Part shown: positions 43,140 through 52,250 of the stretch, in pieces
How positions within the stretch are numbered: the stretch's first letter is position 1
Layout of the letters: each line of letters begins with the position of its first letter
NCBI GenBank assembly: GCA_963698535.1
Contig: CAVORD010000002.1
Location: 288,616 to 352,615, forward strand
From: CAVORD01 sp963698535
GTDB taxonomy: Bacteria; Bacteroidota; Bacteroidia; Bacteroidales; VadinHA17
DNA: 64,000 bases
Direction: 5' to 3'
Notes under the pieces: generated by a model
What the model saw: the letters and a program-made list of their open reading frames with translations, nothing else
The model's database searches: none
What the model was told of the DNA's origin: nothing
Translations under genes and position numbers: made by a program

Positions 43140-44090
43140 CTAAATAAGACCTTGCTCTTCGGCATGGTGGTCTCGTATCAATCTCCTAAGAATAACCAGC
43201 AGGAAAATACAAACCAATCCAGAGGCCAAAGCCATTGGTATTGCAGAGAGCACATCATTGCTCCCGGCACTGCCCAGCTCTGAGTATACCGGAATGAACC
43301 CGGAGGCAATTACAGCCGCCAGGTTGTTGACAAAGTGAGCAATCATAGGCAGCCACAATGACCTGCTCCAGACAAAAAGGAGGCCATATACCACTCCGAG
43401 AATAAACCTTGGAAGCAGACCATAAAACTGGAAATGAAGAATAGTGAATATGAGGGCCGACAGTACAACTGCAATACTGCTGCTCCTTGTTCCTTTTTCA
43501 ATTATCCTGAGGAACAGTCCCCTGAAAAAAAGTTCCTCCCCAATGGCCGGCAGTAAAGCTATTATTACAATGTTTGCGACGTTACTCCATCTCTCTTTGT
43601 TTTCAAGGAGAACAGTGACCGTCTCCCGTGCTTCCATCTCCTTGTCCAAAAGCCATCCTTCGAGGCCTGAAAGCCACTGAGGAAGATCTGCCATTTCGTT
43701 AACGAATCCTGTAAAGGTAGCCACCGGAATAAGGAATAGAGCAAGAACAATTACTATTACAACAGATAACTGCCGGGGCCTTTTATTGAGCCCGAAATAC
43801 GACAAGCTGTTCCCGGTCATGAAATAGCCTGTAACTATTGTTGGAATTACGAAGACAGCCAGCTGTTGAATAATAATCAATACCGAGAGGTATCCGGCAC
43901 CCTGTGATGTTTCCGACCCTGTTAATATGTTCCATACTCCGGCAATTCCTTCCTCGCTTATCAAGCCCCATAACAGTACGAGTAATACCATCGAGATCGC
44001 TGAAACCAGGGTTATCAGGATAAGGGAAACCATAAGCTGGATCATTGCAGACTCACCTTCGAGATGAAATTTTGATTGCTTACCCGACAT
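43140..44090 (-). CDS. CPBP-family intramembrane metalloprotease (1 of 2)
   Basis: From ATG at 44090 the product has 316 residues and about eight membrane helices. The CPBP/CAAX-protease (Abi, Rce1-like) signature is complete: IGEELFFRGLFLR (EExxxR), FTILHFQFYG (His) and MIAHFVNNLAAV (HxxxN). In bacteria the family is linked to bacteriocin immunity, peptide-pheromone maturation and stress responses, but no peptide gene is visible here. It lies divergent from dusB. A second member at 45136-46098 lies on the other side of dusB; the two are only distantly alike. Confidence 0.88.
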   Translation of the reverse strand: MSGKQSKFHLEGESAMIQLMVSLILITLVSAISMVLLVLLWGLISEEGIAGVWNILTGSETSQGAGYLSVLIIIQQLAVFVIPTIVTGYFMTGNSLSYFGLNKRPRQLSVVIVIVLALFLIPVATFTGFVNEMADLPQWLSGLEGWLLDKEMEARETVTVLLENKERWSNVANIVIIALLPAIGEELFFRGLFLRIIEKGTRSSSIAVVLSALIFTILHFQFYGLLPRFILGVVYGLLFVWSRSLWLPMIAHFVNNLAAVIASGFIPVYSELGSAGSNDVLSAIPMALASGLVCIFLLVILRRLIRDHHAEEQGLI

Positions 44091-44103
44091 TTTACTATTT
44101 TTG
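44071..44103 (+). promoter_or_regulatory. Promoter of dusB
   Basis: TTTG at 44071-44074, 21 bp spacer, TATTTTTG at 44096-44103, 13 bp before the ATG. It overlaps the start of the divergent CPBP gene. Confidence 0.7.
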
Positions 44104-44116
44104 CACCACAAATCTA

Positions 44117-45148
44117 ATGAAATTCGTCAGAGAGGTGAAGTTAGGCAATACCATATTACGTGATCGGCCGCTGTTTCTTGCACCAATGGAAGATGTAACA
44201 GATCCTTCATTCCGCTATATCTGCAAACAGTTCGGTGCCGATTTCATGTATACTGAGTTTATCTCATCCGACGGATTGATAAGGGATGGACAGAAAAGTG
44301 TCAAAAAACTGGACATATACGATTATGAAAGGCCCATAGGCATACAGATATATGGACACATTGTAGAGTCGATGGTAGAGGCGGCTAAGATAGCTGAGGC
44401 GGCCAAGCCCGATCTTATCGATATCAACTTCGGATGCCCGGTAAAGAAGATCGCCAACAGGGGTGCCGGGTCAGGGATGCTGAGGAATATCCCACTGATG
44501 ATTGAGATAACCAAAGCAATCGTCGATAATGTTTCTCTGCCGGTAACGGTAAAAACCAGGCTGGGGTGGGATGAAGAGTCGAAAATAATCGTTGACGTGG
44601 CAGAGAAGCTACAGGACACCGGAATAGAGGGATTGACTATCCATGGAAGAACAAGGTCGCAATTCTATAAAGGCAAGGCCGACTGGTCTCTCATTGGGGA
44701 GGTTAAAAAGAATCCCCGGATGAAGATCCCAATAATTGGCAATGGTGACATTGACTCACCGGCAGTGGCAAGGGAGATGTTTGAAAAACATGGCGTTGAT
44801 GCAATAATGATCGGGCGGGCGACAGTTGGCAGACCATGGATATTCAAACAGGTGAGACACTATCTGGATACAGGCGAGATATTGCCTGAGCCAACGGTTG
44901 CTGAAAAGGTTAGCCTTGCAAGACTGCATATGTCCAAATCTCTTGAATTCAAATCAGGCAACAGAGGCATCTTTGAGATGAGACGCCACCTGTCGAACTA
45001 TTTTAAAGGTATTCCCAATTTTAAGGAGGTGCGGCAGAAGCTGGTCACTACCATCGATACCGAAGAGATAAGCGCTCTTCTCTCCCTTATAGAGGAGAGA
45101 TGGGGCGATATCCGTACTGAAAACTCAGGCTCAGTCTATGGGGTTTGA
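44117..45148 (+). CDS. dusB: tRNA-dihydrouridine synthase
   Basis: From ATG at 44117 the product has 343 residues. It is a DUS-family flavoenzyme, which reduces uridines in the tRNA D-loop with NADPH. FMN-binding barrel motifs: FLAPMEDVTDPSFR, GIQIYG, DINFGCPVKKIANRGAGSGML with the catalytic cysteine, TVKTRLGWDEESK, TIHGRTRSQFYKGKADW, NGDIDSPAVAREMF and IGRATVGRPWIF. The C-terminal helical tRNA-binding domain follows. An upstream start (44045) would lengthen the protein across the promoter, so it is not used. The 3' end overlaps the convergent CPBP gene by 13 bp. Confidence 0.94.
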   Translation: MKFVREVKLGNTILRDRPLFLAPMEDVTDPSFRYICKQFGADFMYTEFISSDGLIRDGQKSVKKLDIYDYERPIGIQIYGHIVESMVEAAKIAEAAKPDLIDINFGCPVKKIANRGAGSGMLRNIPLMIEITKAIVDNVSLPVTVKTRLGWDEESKIIVDVAEKLQDTGIEGLTIHGRTRSQFYKGKADWSLIGEVKKNPRMKIPIIGNGDIDSPAVAREMFEKHGVDAIMIGRATVGRPWIFKQVRHYLDTGEILPEPTVAEKVSLARLHMSKSLEFKSGNRGIFEMRRHLSNYFKGIPNFKEVRQKLVTTIDTEEISALLSLIEERWGDIRTENSGSVYGV

Positions 45149-46098
45149 TCCTCCCCTGTAACAACCGGCACATCTATCTTACTGAACAACCTTTTTAATG
45201 ATGGCCAGTTGTATTTTAATCCCATTATAAGAAGAAACAGAACAGACATGACGGCCAGTCCGGCAAACTCCGTCCAGGGATTGATTGTTATCTGTTTGTA
45301 AACAGCAGGTGTCTGCAGGGCTGCCGAATCGAATGTTACAAATATTGAAAGGAAGATATTATTAGCAGCATGGGCACCTATGGCTATCTCCAGTCCGTCG
45401 TCCATTACGACAGCTATTGCGAATATCAATCCGAACAGGATATACTGCGGCATCATAGTAAGAAATCCGAACTCCTTAACTTCAGGGTTGATAGAATGGA
45501 GAAGAGCAAAGAGTAGTGATGTAACGATCAGAGGCACCCATCTGTTCCGGGATAAGACGGCAAAACCCTGCATCAGGTAGCCACGGAACAAAACTTCCTC
45601 GAAAGCCGCCTGGAAGGGTATAAGAAGGATAACGACCAGTGCCAGATAAATGAGTGTATTTGATGTGTTACTTAGAACAAAGTTGCCGGGATCAACTTTC
45701 AGGTATACAAGGAGATAGATTGCGGAGATCACAATCCAGACAAAAGATGAGAAAAGCAACCGGCCCCAGCGGAAGTTGCTGCTTCCGGTAAATATTGTCG
45801 ACACCTTTCGAAGGTGAACAGGCTTGAACAGTATTAAGAAAAAGATGAGGCCTACCAGGAACGGGACGAGCATCAGTACGAGATTCCAAATAGGGTCTAC
45901 TCCTACCGATACAAGTGAGCCACCTGCCTCTGAAATTGCCTGTATTGCATCAGGATCGCCTGCTGACTTAATGGCCATCACTACTATCAATGGTATGCCC
46001 CCAATTAGATTAGAAGCTATAAATGCCCATACAAAAAGGATAATGTATCGCCCTGCGCTGTTCTTGCCAGAAAAAGCCTTCTCAAAAAACTGTGTCAT
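45136..46098 (-). CDS. CPBP-family intramembrane metalloprotease (2 of 2)
   Basis: From ATG at 46098 the product has 320 residues and about eight membrane helices. The CPBP motifs are AAFEEVLFRGYLMQG (EExxxR), FALLHSINPEV (His) and IGAHAANNIFLSIF (HxxxN). The catalytic set is complete, so it is likely an active membrane protease or a prenyl-protein-type endopeptidase; the substrate is unknown. It begins 10 bp after the nadB stop on the same strand, so it is probably read from the nadB promoter. It is a different subgroup from the one at 43140. Confidence 0.88.
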   Translation of the reverse strand: MTQFFEKAFSGKNSAGRYIILFVWAFIASNLIGGIPLIVVMAIKSAGDPDAIQAISEAGGSLVSVGVDPIWNLVLMLVPFLVGLIFFLILFKPVHLRKVSTIFTGSSNFRWGRLLFSSFVWIVISAIYLLVYLKVDPGNFVLSNTSNTLIYLALVVILLIPFQAAFEEVLFRGYLMQGFAVLSRNRWVPLIVTSLLFALLHSINPEVKEFGFLTMMPQYILFGLIFAIAVVMDDGLEIAIGAHAANNIFLSIFVTFDSAALQTPAVYKQITINPWTEFAGLAVMSVLFLLIMGLKYNWPSLKRLFSKIDVPVVTGEDQTP

Positions 46099-46108
46099 AT
46101 AGTAATAG

Positions 46109-47686
46109 TTAAAATTCCAATCCTTCTCTTTTCGGATAGTCGAGATTATAGTGCAGCCCAACACTCTCCTGTCTCTCTTTAGCCATTCTTATGATCAGAT
46201 ATCCAACATTGATCAGATTCCTGAGCTCGCACAGTTTCTTTGATATCAATGATTTCTGATAAAGTTCCTCGGTCTCCCTGTAGATAATTTCGAGTCTCAC
46301 CTTTGCCCTTTCGAGTCTGAGGTCTGATCTTACAATACCCACATAGTTCGACATTATCATCTGCATCTCCTTAAAATTCTGGGTAATAAGTACCATCTCC
46401 TCGGGATGGGTGGTGCCATGATAGTTCCATTCAGGTATGCCCTCTTCAAATTCTCTTGTCAGATTATTTGCAATAGAATGAAGGTAAGCATGGTGAGAGT
46501 AAACCACTGCTTCCATGAGAGAATTGGATGCCAGTCTGTTTGCTCCATGCAATCCTGTTGACGAAACTTCACCTATTGCATACAGACCTTCAATTGAGCT
46601 CTGCCCGTTGGTATCCACTTTCACACCACCACAAAGATAGTGTGCTGCGGGAACCACGGGGATAAAATCCTTGGTGATATCTATTCCCAGGGAGAGACAT
46701 TTTTCTCTTATGGTAGGGAAATGTGTCTCCAGCCCTTCACTGTTCAGGTGTGTGGCATCGAGGTAGACAAAATCGTCACCAAGTACCTTCATCTCATTAT
46801 CGATGGCCCTGGCAACAATATCTCTGGGGGCCAGAGATCCTCTGCGATCATATCTGTTCATAAATCGCTCCCCCTTGGTGTTCTTGAGCACAGCCCCATA
46901 TCCGCGAAGCGCCTCTGTTATAAGGAATGATGGCCTTGTACCGGGATTATAAAGTGAGGTGGGATGAAACTGGACAAACTCCATGTTCTCAATAACCCCT
47001 TTTGCCCTGTAAACCATTGCAACACCGTCGCCGGTTGATATTTCAGGGTTCGTGGTGGTAAGATAGAGATTGCCTATTCCTCCTGTTGCCAGTACAGTTG
47101 TTCGTGCCAGGAAGGTTATTACATTGTTGGTCCTGAGATCTGCAACGTATGCACCATAGCATTTAATTCCCCTGGTGTTCTTCTTAATCGTCTCACCCAG
47201 GTGGTGCTGAGTAAGCAGGTCAACTGCAAAGTGGTTTTCGTAAACTGTTATATTCTTGTTTTCTTTTACTTTTCGGGTAAGTACTCTCTGAATCTCATTC
47301 CCCGTACTATCCTTATGATGGAGCACTCTCACCTCTGAATGTCCGCCCTCCTTACCGAGGTGGTATGTACCATCGCTGTTCCTATCAAATTCAACACCCA
47401 GACTTCCAAGTTCCAGTACTCTTTCCGGTGCTTCATTGATGACCATTCTTACAACTTCCTCATTGCAGAAATTATCACCTGCAATGAGAGTATCCTTTAT
47501 GTGCTTCTCAATAGTATCCGGATCATACATTACCGCTGCAATTCCACCCTGAGCATAGCGTGTATTTGATTCTTCAATCTCCGATTTGGTAATTATACTT
47601 ACCCTGCCATGCTTCGACGCCTTAAGGGCAAATGTAAGCCCGGCGATACCGGAACCTATTACCAGGAAGTCTACTCTTTTCTTCAT
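46109..47686 (-). CDS. nadB: L-aspartate oxidase
   Basis: The 525-residue flavoprotein makes iminoaspartate from L-aspartate, the first step of bacterial NAD synthesis. It belongs to the succinate dehydrogenase flavoprotein superfamily: FLVIGSGIAGLTFALKASKHG (FAD loop), SNTRYAQGGIAAVMYDPDTIEKHI, HHKDSTGNEIQR, TGGIGNLYLTTTNPEISTGDGVAMVYRAKG, EFVQFHPTSLY, ITEALRGYGAVLKN and GEVSSTGLHGANRLASNSLMEAVVYSH. Length and order are standard. The distinguishing Asp-oxidase C-terminal helical domain is present. nadA and nadC are not in the window. A clear promoter lies at 47709-47738, divergent from glyS. Confidence 0.95.
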   Translation of the reverse strand: MKKRVDFLVIGSGIAGLTFALKASKHGRVSIITKSEIEESNTRYAQGGIAAVMYDPDTIEKHIKDTLIAGDNFCNEEVVRMVINEAPERVLELGSLGVEFDRNSDGTYHLGKEGGHSEVRVLHHKDSTGNEIQRVLTRKVKENKNITVYENHFAVDLLTQHHLGETIKKNTRGIKCYGAYVADLRTNNVITFLARTTVLATGGIGNLYLTTTNPEISTGDGVAMVYRAKGVIENMEFVQFHPTSLYNPGTRPSFLITEALRGYGAVLKNTKGERFMNRYDRRGSLAPRDIVARAIDNEMKVLGDDFVYLDATHLNSEGLETHFPTIREKCLSLGIDITKDFIPVVPAAHYLCGGVKVDTNGQSSIEGLYAIGEVSSTGLHGANRLASNSLMEAVVYSHHAYLHSIANNLTREFEEGIPEWNYHGTTHPEEMVLITQNFKEMQMIMSNYVGIVRSDLRLERAKVRLEIIYRETEELYQKSLISKKLCELRNLINVGYLIIRMAKERQESVGLHYNLDYPKREGLEF

Positions 47687-47708
47687 ATAATCGTCCTGAC
47701 GGGAAAGA

Positions 47709-47738
47709 CAAATATAGTAAATAGTTGATTATGCCCAA
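47709..47738 (-). promoter_or_regulatory. Promoter of nadB
   Basis: On the minus strand, TTG at 47738-47736, a 19 bp spacer and TATATTTG at 47716-47709, 22 bp before the nadB start. Confidence 0.7.
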
Positions 47739-47756
47739 GGAGAGCGAAGTAGCGTA

Positions 47757-47790
47757 TTGTTGTGCGAGCCAACTTTTTGAATTACTTTTG
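47757..47790 (+). promoter_or_regulatory. Promoter of glyS
   Basis: TTG at 47757-47759 (repeated at 47760-47762), about 20 bp spacer, TACTTTTG at 47783-47790, 28 bp before the ATG. It is back to back with the nadB promoter. Confidence 0.7.
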
Positions 47791-47818
47791 CTATCCTTCA
47801 AATAATGTAAAATTCAAT

Positions 47819-49372
47819 ATGGCCGGCGAAGATTTATTCAAGAAACTGATATCCCATTGCAAAGAGTATGGGTTTGTATTTCAATCCAGTGAGATTTATG
47901 ACGGACTTAGTGCCGTGTACGATTACGGACAATATGGTGTAGAGTTAAAAAACAATATTAAGAAGTACTGGTGGGACAGTATGGTCCTCCTGAATGAAAA
48001 TATTGTGGGAATAGACTCAGCCATATTCATGCATCCCACAATATGGAAGGCTTCGGGTCATGTAGATGCATTTAACGACCCTCTTATCGACAACAAGGAT
48101 TCTAAAAAGAGGTACAGGGCAGATGTTCTCATTGAAGAGTTCATTGCCAAAATTGATGATAAGATCACCAAGGAGGTTGAAAAAGCCAAACAGAGATTCG
48201 GCGAGACCTTCGACGAAAAGATGTACAGGGCTACAAACCCCAGAGTAATGGAGTACCAGGCGAAAATAGATGCAACAAACGCCAGGTTTGCAAAGGCCTT
48301 GAATGACAACGATCTTGCAGAGGTACGTCAGATAATAATAGATAATGAGATAGCATGTCCTGTATCAGGCACAAGGAACTGGACCGATGTAAGGCAGTTT
48401 AACCTAATGTTTTCGACTGAAATGGGTTCTACTGCTGAAGGTTCAATGAAGATCTATCTCCGACCTGAGACCGCCCAGGGTATCTTCGTTAATTTCCTGA
48501 ACGTACAGAAATCGGGAAGGATGAAGTTACCATTTGGTATAGCCCAGATAGGTAAGGCTTTCAGGAATGAGATCGTGGCCAGGCAGTTTATTTTCAGGAT
48601 GAGGGAATTCGAACAGATGGAAATGCAGTTTTTTGTACAACCGGGAAAAGAGCTCGAATGGTTCGAAAAATGGAAGGAGACCAGAATGAAGTGGCACCAG
48701 GCACTTGGTTTTGGCAGCGAAAATTACAGATTCCACGATCATGAAAAACTGGCTCATTATGCTAATGCAGCATCGGATATAGAGTTCAAATTTCCTTTCG
48801 GATTCAAGGAGGTTGAAGGGATACATTCCAGGACCGATTTTGACCTTAAGCAGCATCAGGAATTCTCAGGAAAAAAACTGCAGTACTTCGACCCTGAGTT
48901 AAATGAATCATATATTCCCTATGTGGTTGAAACCTCTATCGGCGTCGACCGTATGTTTCTGCAGATCCTTTCCGCAGCCTATACTGAAGAGGTAGTTAAT
49001 AAGGAGGATGGAAGCTCCGACACCAGAGTGGTTTTGAAGCTCCCTGCGCCTCTTGCTCCTGTTAAGCTGGCGGTTATGCCGCTTGTCAAGAAAGATGGCC
49101 TACCCGAGATCTCAAGAGAGGTGATCGATGATCTTAAATTCGACTTCAACTGCCAGTATGATGACAAGGATTCTATTGGACGTCGCTACAGAAGACAGGA
49201 TGCGATAGGAACACCATACTGTATAACCATCGACCACCAGACCACTGTTGACCGCACAGTGACTATCAGATACCGCGACAGCATGTTACAGGAGAGGGTT
49301 GCCATTGGCGACCTGCGTAATATGATCGCCGGTAAGGTTAACATCAAGAACCTGCTCAGGGAGATGCAGTAG
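47819..49372 (+). CDS. glyS: Glycyl-tRNA synthetase, dimeric type
   Basis: From ATG at 47819 the product has 517 residues and is the alpha2 (eukaryote-like) class II glycyl-tRNA synthetase, which Bacteroidota use in place of the alpha2-beta2 form. Class II motifs: YDYGQYGVELKNNIKKYWWD, MEMGSTAEGS-like FSTEMGSTAEGSMKIYLRPETAQGIFVNF (motif 2 region), FGIAQIGKAFRNEI, and motif 3 SIGVDRMFLQIL. The anticodon-binding domain occupies the last 110 residues (LPAPLAPVKLAVMPLVKKDG ...). The start at 47819 (MAGEDLFKKLISHCKEYGF) is normal; an upstream start would extend into the promoter. It is followed at 17 bp by a glycosyltransferase gene. Confidence 0.96.
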   Translation: MAGEDLFKKLISHCKEYGFVFQSSEIYDGLSAVYDYGQYGVELKNNIKKYWWDSMVLLNENIVGIDSAIFMHPTIWKASGHVDAFNDPLIDNKDSKKRYRADVLIEEFIAKIDDKITKEVEKAKQRFGETFDEKMYRATNPRVMEYQAKIDATNARFAKALNDNDLAEVRQIIIDNEIACPVSGTRNWTDVRQFNLMFSTEMGSTAEGSMKIYLRPETAQGIFVNFLNVQKSGRMKLPFGIAQIGKAFRNEIVARQFIFRMREFEQMEMQFFVQPGKELEWFEKWKETRMKWHQALGFGSENYRFHDHEKLAHYANAASDIEFKFPFGFKEVEGIHSRTDFDLKQHQEFSGKKLQYFDPELNESYIPYVVETSIGVDRMFLQILSAAYTEEVVNKEDGSSDTRVVLKLPAPLAPVKLAVMPLVKKDGLPEISREVIDDLKFDFNCQYDDKDSIGRRYRRQDAIGTPYCITIDHQTTVDRTVTIRYRDSMLQERVAIGDLRNMIAGKVNIKNLLREMQ

Positions 49373-49389
49373 TAACCCGACACCAAATT

Positions 49390-50680
49390 ATGAAAAGAGC
49401 CCTCATAATAACCTATTACTGGCCGCCTGCGGGAGGTGCCGGGGTTCAGAGGTGGCTCAAATTTTCAAAATATTTGCCCGAATATGGATGGACTCCGGTA
49501 ATTTATACACCGGAAAACCCTGAGTTTCCGGTTGTTGACGATTCATTGACAGATGAGATACCTGAGCAACTGGAAGTCCTTAAGAGACCGATAAACGAAC
49601 CTTACCGGTTTTACAAAATTTTTACCGGGAGGAAGAATGAATCCATTAAACCGGGTTTTATCTCCACAACACAGTAGCACAGGCTGGAAGGAAAGATTAT
49701 CAGTCTGGATAAGAGGCAACCTGTTTATACCGGACCCAAGAGTATCGTGGGTAAGACCTTCTGTAAAATTTCTTTCCAACGTTATAAAAGAAAAGAGTAT
49801 CGATATCATTATCACCTCCGGACCACCCCATTCCATGCACCTTATAGGACTTCAACTGAAAAAGAGGACAGGAATAAAATGGGTTGCCGATTTTCGTGAT
49901 CCATGGACCGGCATCGACTTTTATAATGACCTGATGCTGACGGACCGCAGTGATAAAAGACACCGGAAGCTGGAAAAGGAAGTCCTGAACAATGCCGACA
50001 GGATAATTACTGTTGGACAAGGTTGTGCCAGTAACCTTTCCGGTATTTCCGGAAGAGAGATCGACATTATCCACAATGGTTTTGACGAAACCGATTTTAC
50101 TGACTCATATGAAACGGACAGGAAGATCTTCAGGGTAACCCATACCGGAGCTCTTAATCGCGACCGTAACCCCAATGCGTTCTGGGAGGCATGGAAGAGT
50201 CTTGCCGACAAAAACGAGGTTTTTAGGGAGAAATCGGAGATCAGACTGGCAGGGATGGTTGATGCCTCGGTTCTTACTAAAACAGAAGAGCTGGGTATTG
50301 GCATGAATGTGAAGGTGTTAGGATACCTGCAGCATAGTGAGGCAATAGCCGAAATGGCCGCCGCAAGCCTGCTGTTGCTGCCTGTCAACAGAACAACATC
50401 ATCCTCAATGATTGTAACCGGAAAGGTCTTTGAGTATCTGGCGTCCGGCAAACCGGTTTTAGCTATTTGCGATCCTGAAAGTGAACTGCGAAGCATGATC
50501 AACGAGGATAGCCGGTCGCTAAGTGTTGATTTCGACGATAAAGATTCAATGGAAGAGTATCTTCTCTCCAGATTCAATGAATTTCTAAAAGGAGGTGAAG
50601 TAAAAAAGCCTGAGCAGGATAACAGGTTTTCCAGAAAGAACCTCACCGGCAAACTGGCTTCGATCCTGAATTCTCTTTAG
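49390..50680 (+). CDS. Glycosyltransferase, GT4-like (GT-B), one frameshift
   Basis: Two frames join into a protein of about 430 residues. The N-terminal GT-B domain begins RALIITYYWPPAGGAGVQRWLKFSKYLPEYGW (the glycine-rich donor-side loop), and the frame changes at about 49655-49680 (NESIKPGFIS, then STGWKERLSVWIRGNLFIPDPRVSW). The C-terminal domain has GALNRDRNPNAFWEAW, VKVLGYLQHSEAIAEMAAASLLLLPVN and VFEYLASGKPVLAICDPESELRSMI, which fit the nucleotide-sugar site of GT4 enzymes. It should transfer a sugar in surface polysaccharide or lipopolysaccharide synthesis. It is followed by a convergent flippase gene. Confidence 0.85.
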
Positions 50681-50681
50681 A

Positions 50682-52181
50682 TTAATCGTTGGTTCTCTTT
50701 ATTATGTTCCCAATAGCTTTTGTTATCCGCACAAAGAGGGCATTGGTCTCATCCGAAATTTTTGAAACGAGAAACAGAACCACAAATATTAACCCAACAA
50801 CTGAACTTCTGACAATAATATCAGTGATGAGTGACAGCTGAGGGATTACCAGCGATGAAGCGAAGGCAATACCGCTTATTATCAATATCTTAATATGTGC
50901 GTTGTAATAGGGGTTCAACCCTGTCTTTCTGTAAAGGATCCACACCCTCAGGAGTGAACTTATAGTCATAGAGATCAGGTTGGCGATGGCCGCTCCGGTA
51001 ATTCCATAAAGTGGAATCAGTATTATGTTTGAAGCGAAGATGAGTACGATCAGCAATATCATCAGATAGGTCTGGTGCCTGTAATGCTCCGATGTACCAA
51101 GAATGAACTGGTTTACACCTGTTGACATTGCTATAAGGTTAGCAAGACTAACAATTACAATAACCGCTTCACCATTGGCATACTCAGGAGGCAGTATTCT
51201 GAAGATATTGGACAGATTAGCAACTATTCCTATGAAGAGCAGGATCGCAATTGCAAACTGCGTTACGCTGCTCTTTCTGTAGATATCGGTTATTGTTTTA
51301 AGGTCGTTCTTCTTCCATGCTTCAGCAACAACTGTTACAGCTATTTTACCCAGGCTCCGTCCAGGTATAACGATTATGGTGGCAAAATAAAAGGCAATAG
51401 AATATACTCCTGCCTGGCTGAGGCCTACGTATTTATTAACCAGATACTTGTCGATACTACTAATAGCCACGCCACTGAAGCCCGCCAGCATTCCGAAAAC
51501 GGCAATACTCACTATCTGACGATACATTTCAGGGGTTATATGTTTGCGAAAATTTCCCGGCCTTAGTTCCCCCTGTGAGTAGAGGTATATCACCATTACT
51601 ATTATAGATGGGACAGCCTGGTTAATAACAAACCAGAGGATATAGGAATTGAAATCAATTAGTCCAAAGTGGAAAGCCAGAATAAGGACCAGGTTCCCAA
51701 TCCTAATGAAAACCTCCTTGAGAAAAGTGCCCAGAACCGCATTGAAAAGAACCTTTATGTGATTGTCGAAAACATTAAAGAAAAGGAAAAGCCCCAGCAG
51801 TACAGGAATGTAGTATGCATATTCCGACATAAGAGCTGATTTCTCAAGGTTTTTCTCCACGAAACCAGGAAGAAGGATCAGAAGCAGTGCTGTAACAATT
51901 ATGTACCCTGTTAAATTAACCAGCAGGGTCAGACCCAGAAACCCATCGTTTTTAGTGGTCTTGTTCCTGAAATAGGGGAATAGCCGGTTCCCGACATCAA
52001 TAAATCCAAGGCTGCTCAGCTGAGCCAGCATTGCCACCGTAGCAAGCATAACCTGGGTTAGGCCGATCTGATCGGTGGTAAATATGAGAGGAGAAAGAAG
52101 TGCCAGGTTGATGAAGCCGAGAGCTACACCTATATAGGAGTAGACTGATCCCTTAATGGTTTGTTCCTGTATTATTCCCAA
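50682..52181 (-). CDS. Polysaccharide flippase, Wzx/MVF-type membrane protein
   Basis: The product has about 499 residues and 12-14 predicted membrane helices. The start of the mature reading (GIIQEQTIKGSVYSYIGVALGF) and VGNRLFPYFRNK match the O-antigen/teichoic acid flippase family (PST/MOP), which move lipid-linked oligosaccharides to the periplasm. I choose the TTG at 52181 because the family begins at GIIQxQTIKGS, and because an earlier ATG (52289 or 52232) would translate straight through the promoter of the divergent gene. The 36 additional residues upstream are not family-like. It faces the glycosyltransferase gene. Confidence 0.83.
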   Translation of the reverse strand: MGIIQEQTIKGSVYSYIGVALGFINLALLSPLIFTTDQIGLTQVMLATVAMLAQLSSLGFIDVGNRLFPYFRNKTTKNDGFLGLTLLVNLTGYIIVTALLLILLPGFVEKNLEKSALMSEYAYYIPVLLGLFLFFNVFDNHIKVLFNAVLGTFLKEVFIRIGNLVLILAFHFGLIDFNSYILWFVINQAVPSIIVMVIYLYSQGELRPGNFRKHITPEMYRQIVSIAVFGMLAGFSGVAISSIDKYLVNKYVGLSQAGVYSIAFYFATIIVIPGRSLGKIAVTVVAEAWKKNDLKTITDIYRKSSVTQFAIAILLFIGIVANLSNIFRILPPEYANGEAVIVIVSLANLIAMSTGVNQFILGTSEHYRHQTYLMILLIVLIFASNIILIPLYGITGAAIANLISMTISSLLRVWILYRKTGLNPYYNAHIKILIISGIAFASSLVIPQLSLITDIIVRSSVVGLIFVVLFLVSKISDETNALFVRITKAIGNIIKRTND

Positions 52182-52213
52182 TTGAAGAAAGTTTCTAAAA
52201 AAGAATAAATTTG
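52182..52213 (+). promoter_or_regulatory. Promoter of the YfhO-type gene
   Basis: TTG at 52182-52184, 21 bp spacer, TAAATTTG at 52206-52213, 37 bp before the ATG at 52251. Confidence 0.65.
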
Positions 52214-52250
52214 CAATGATACAAATATACATTAATTCAATCCCAATACT

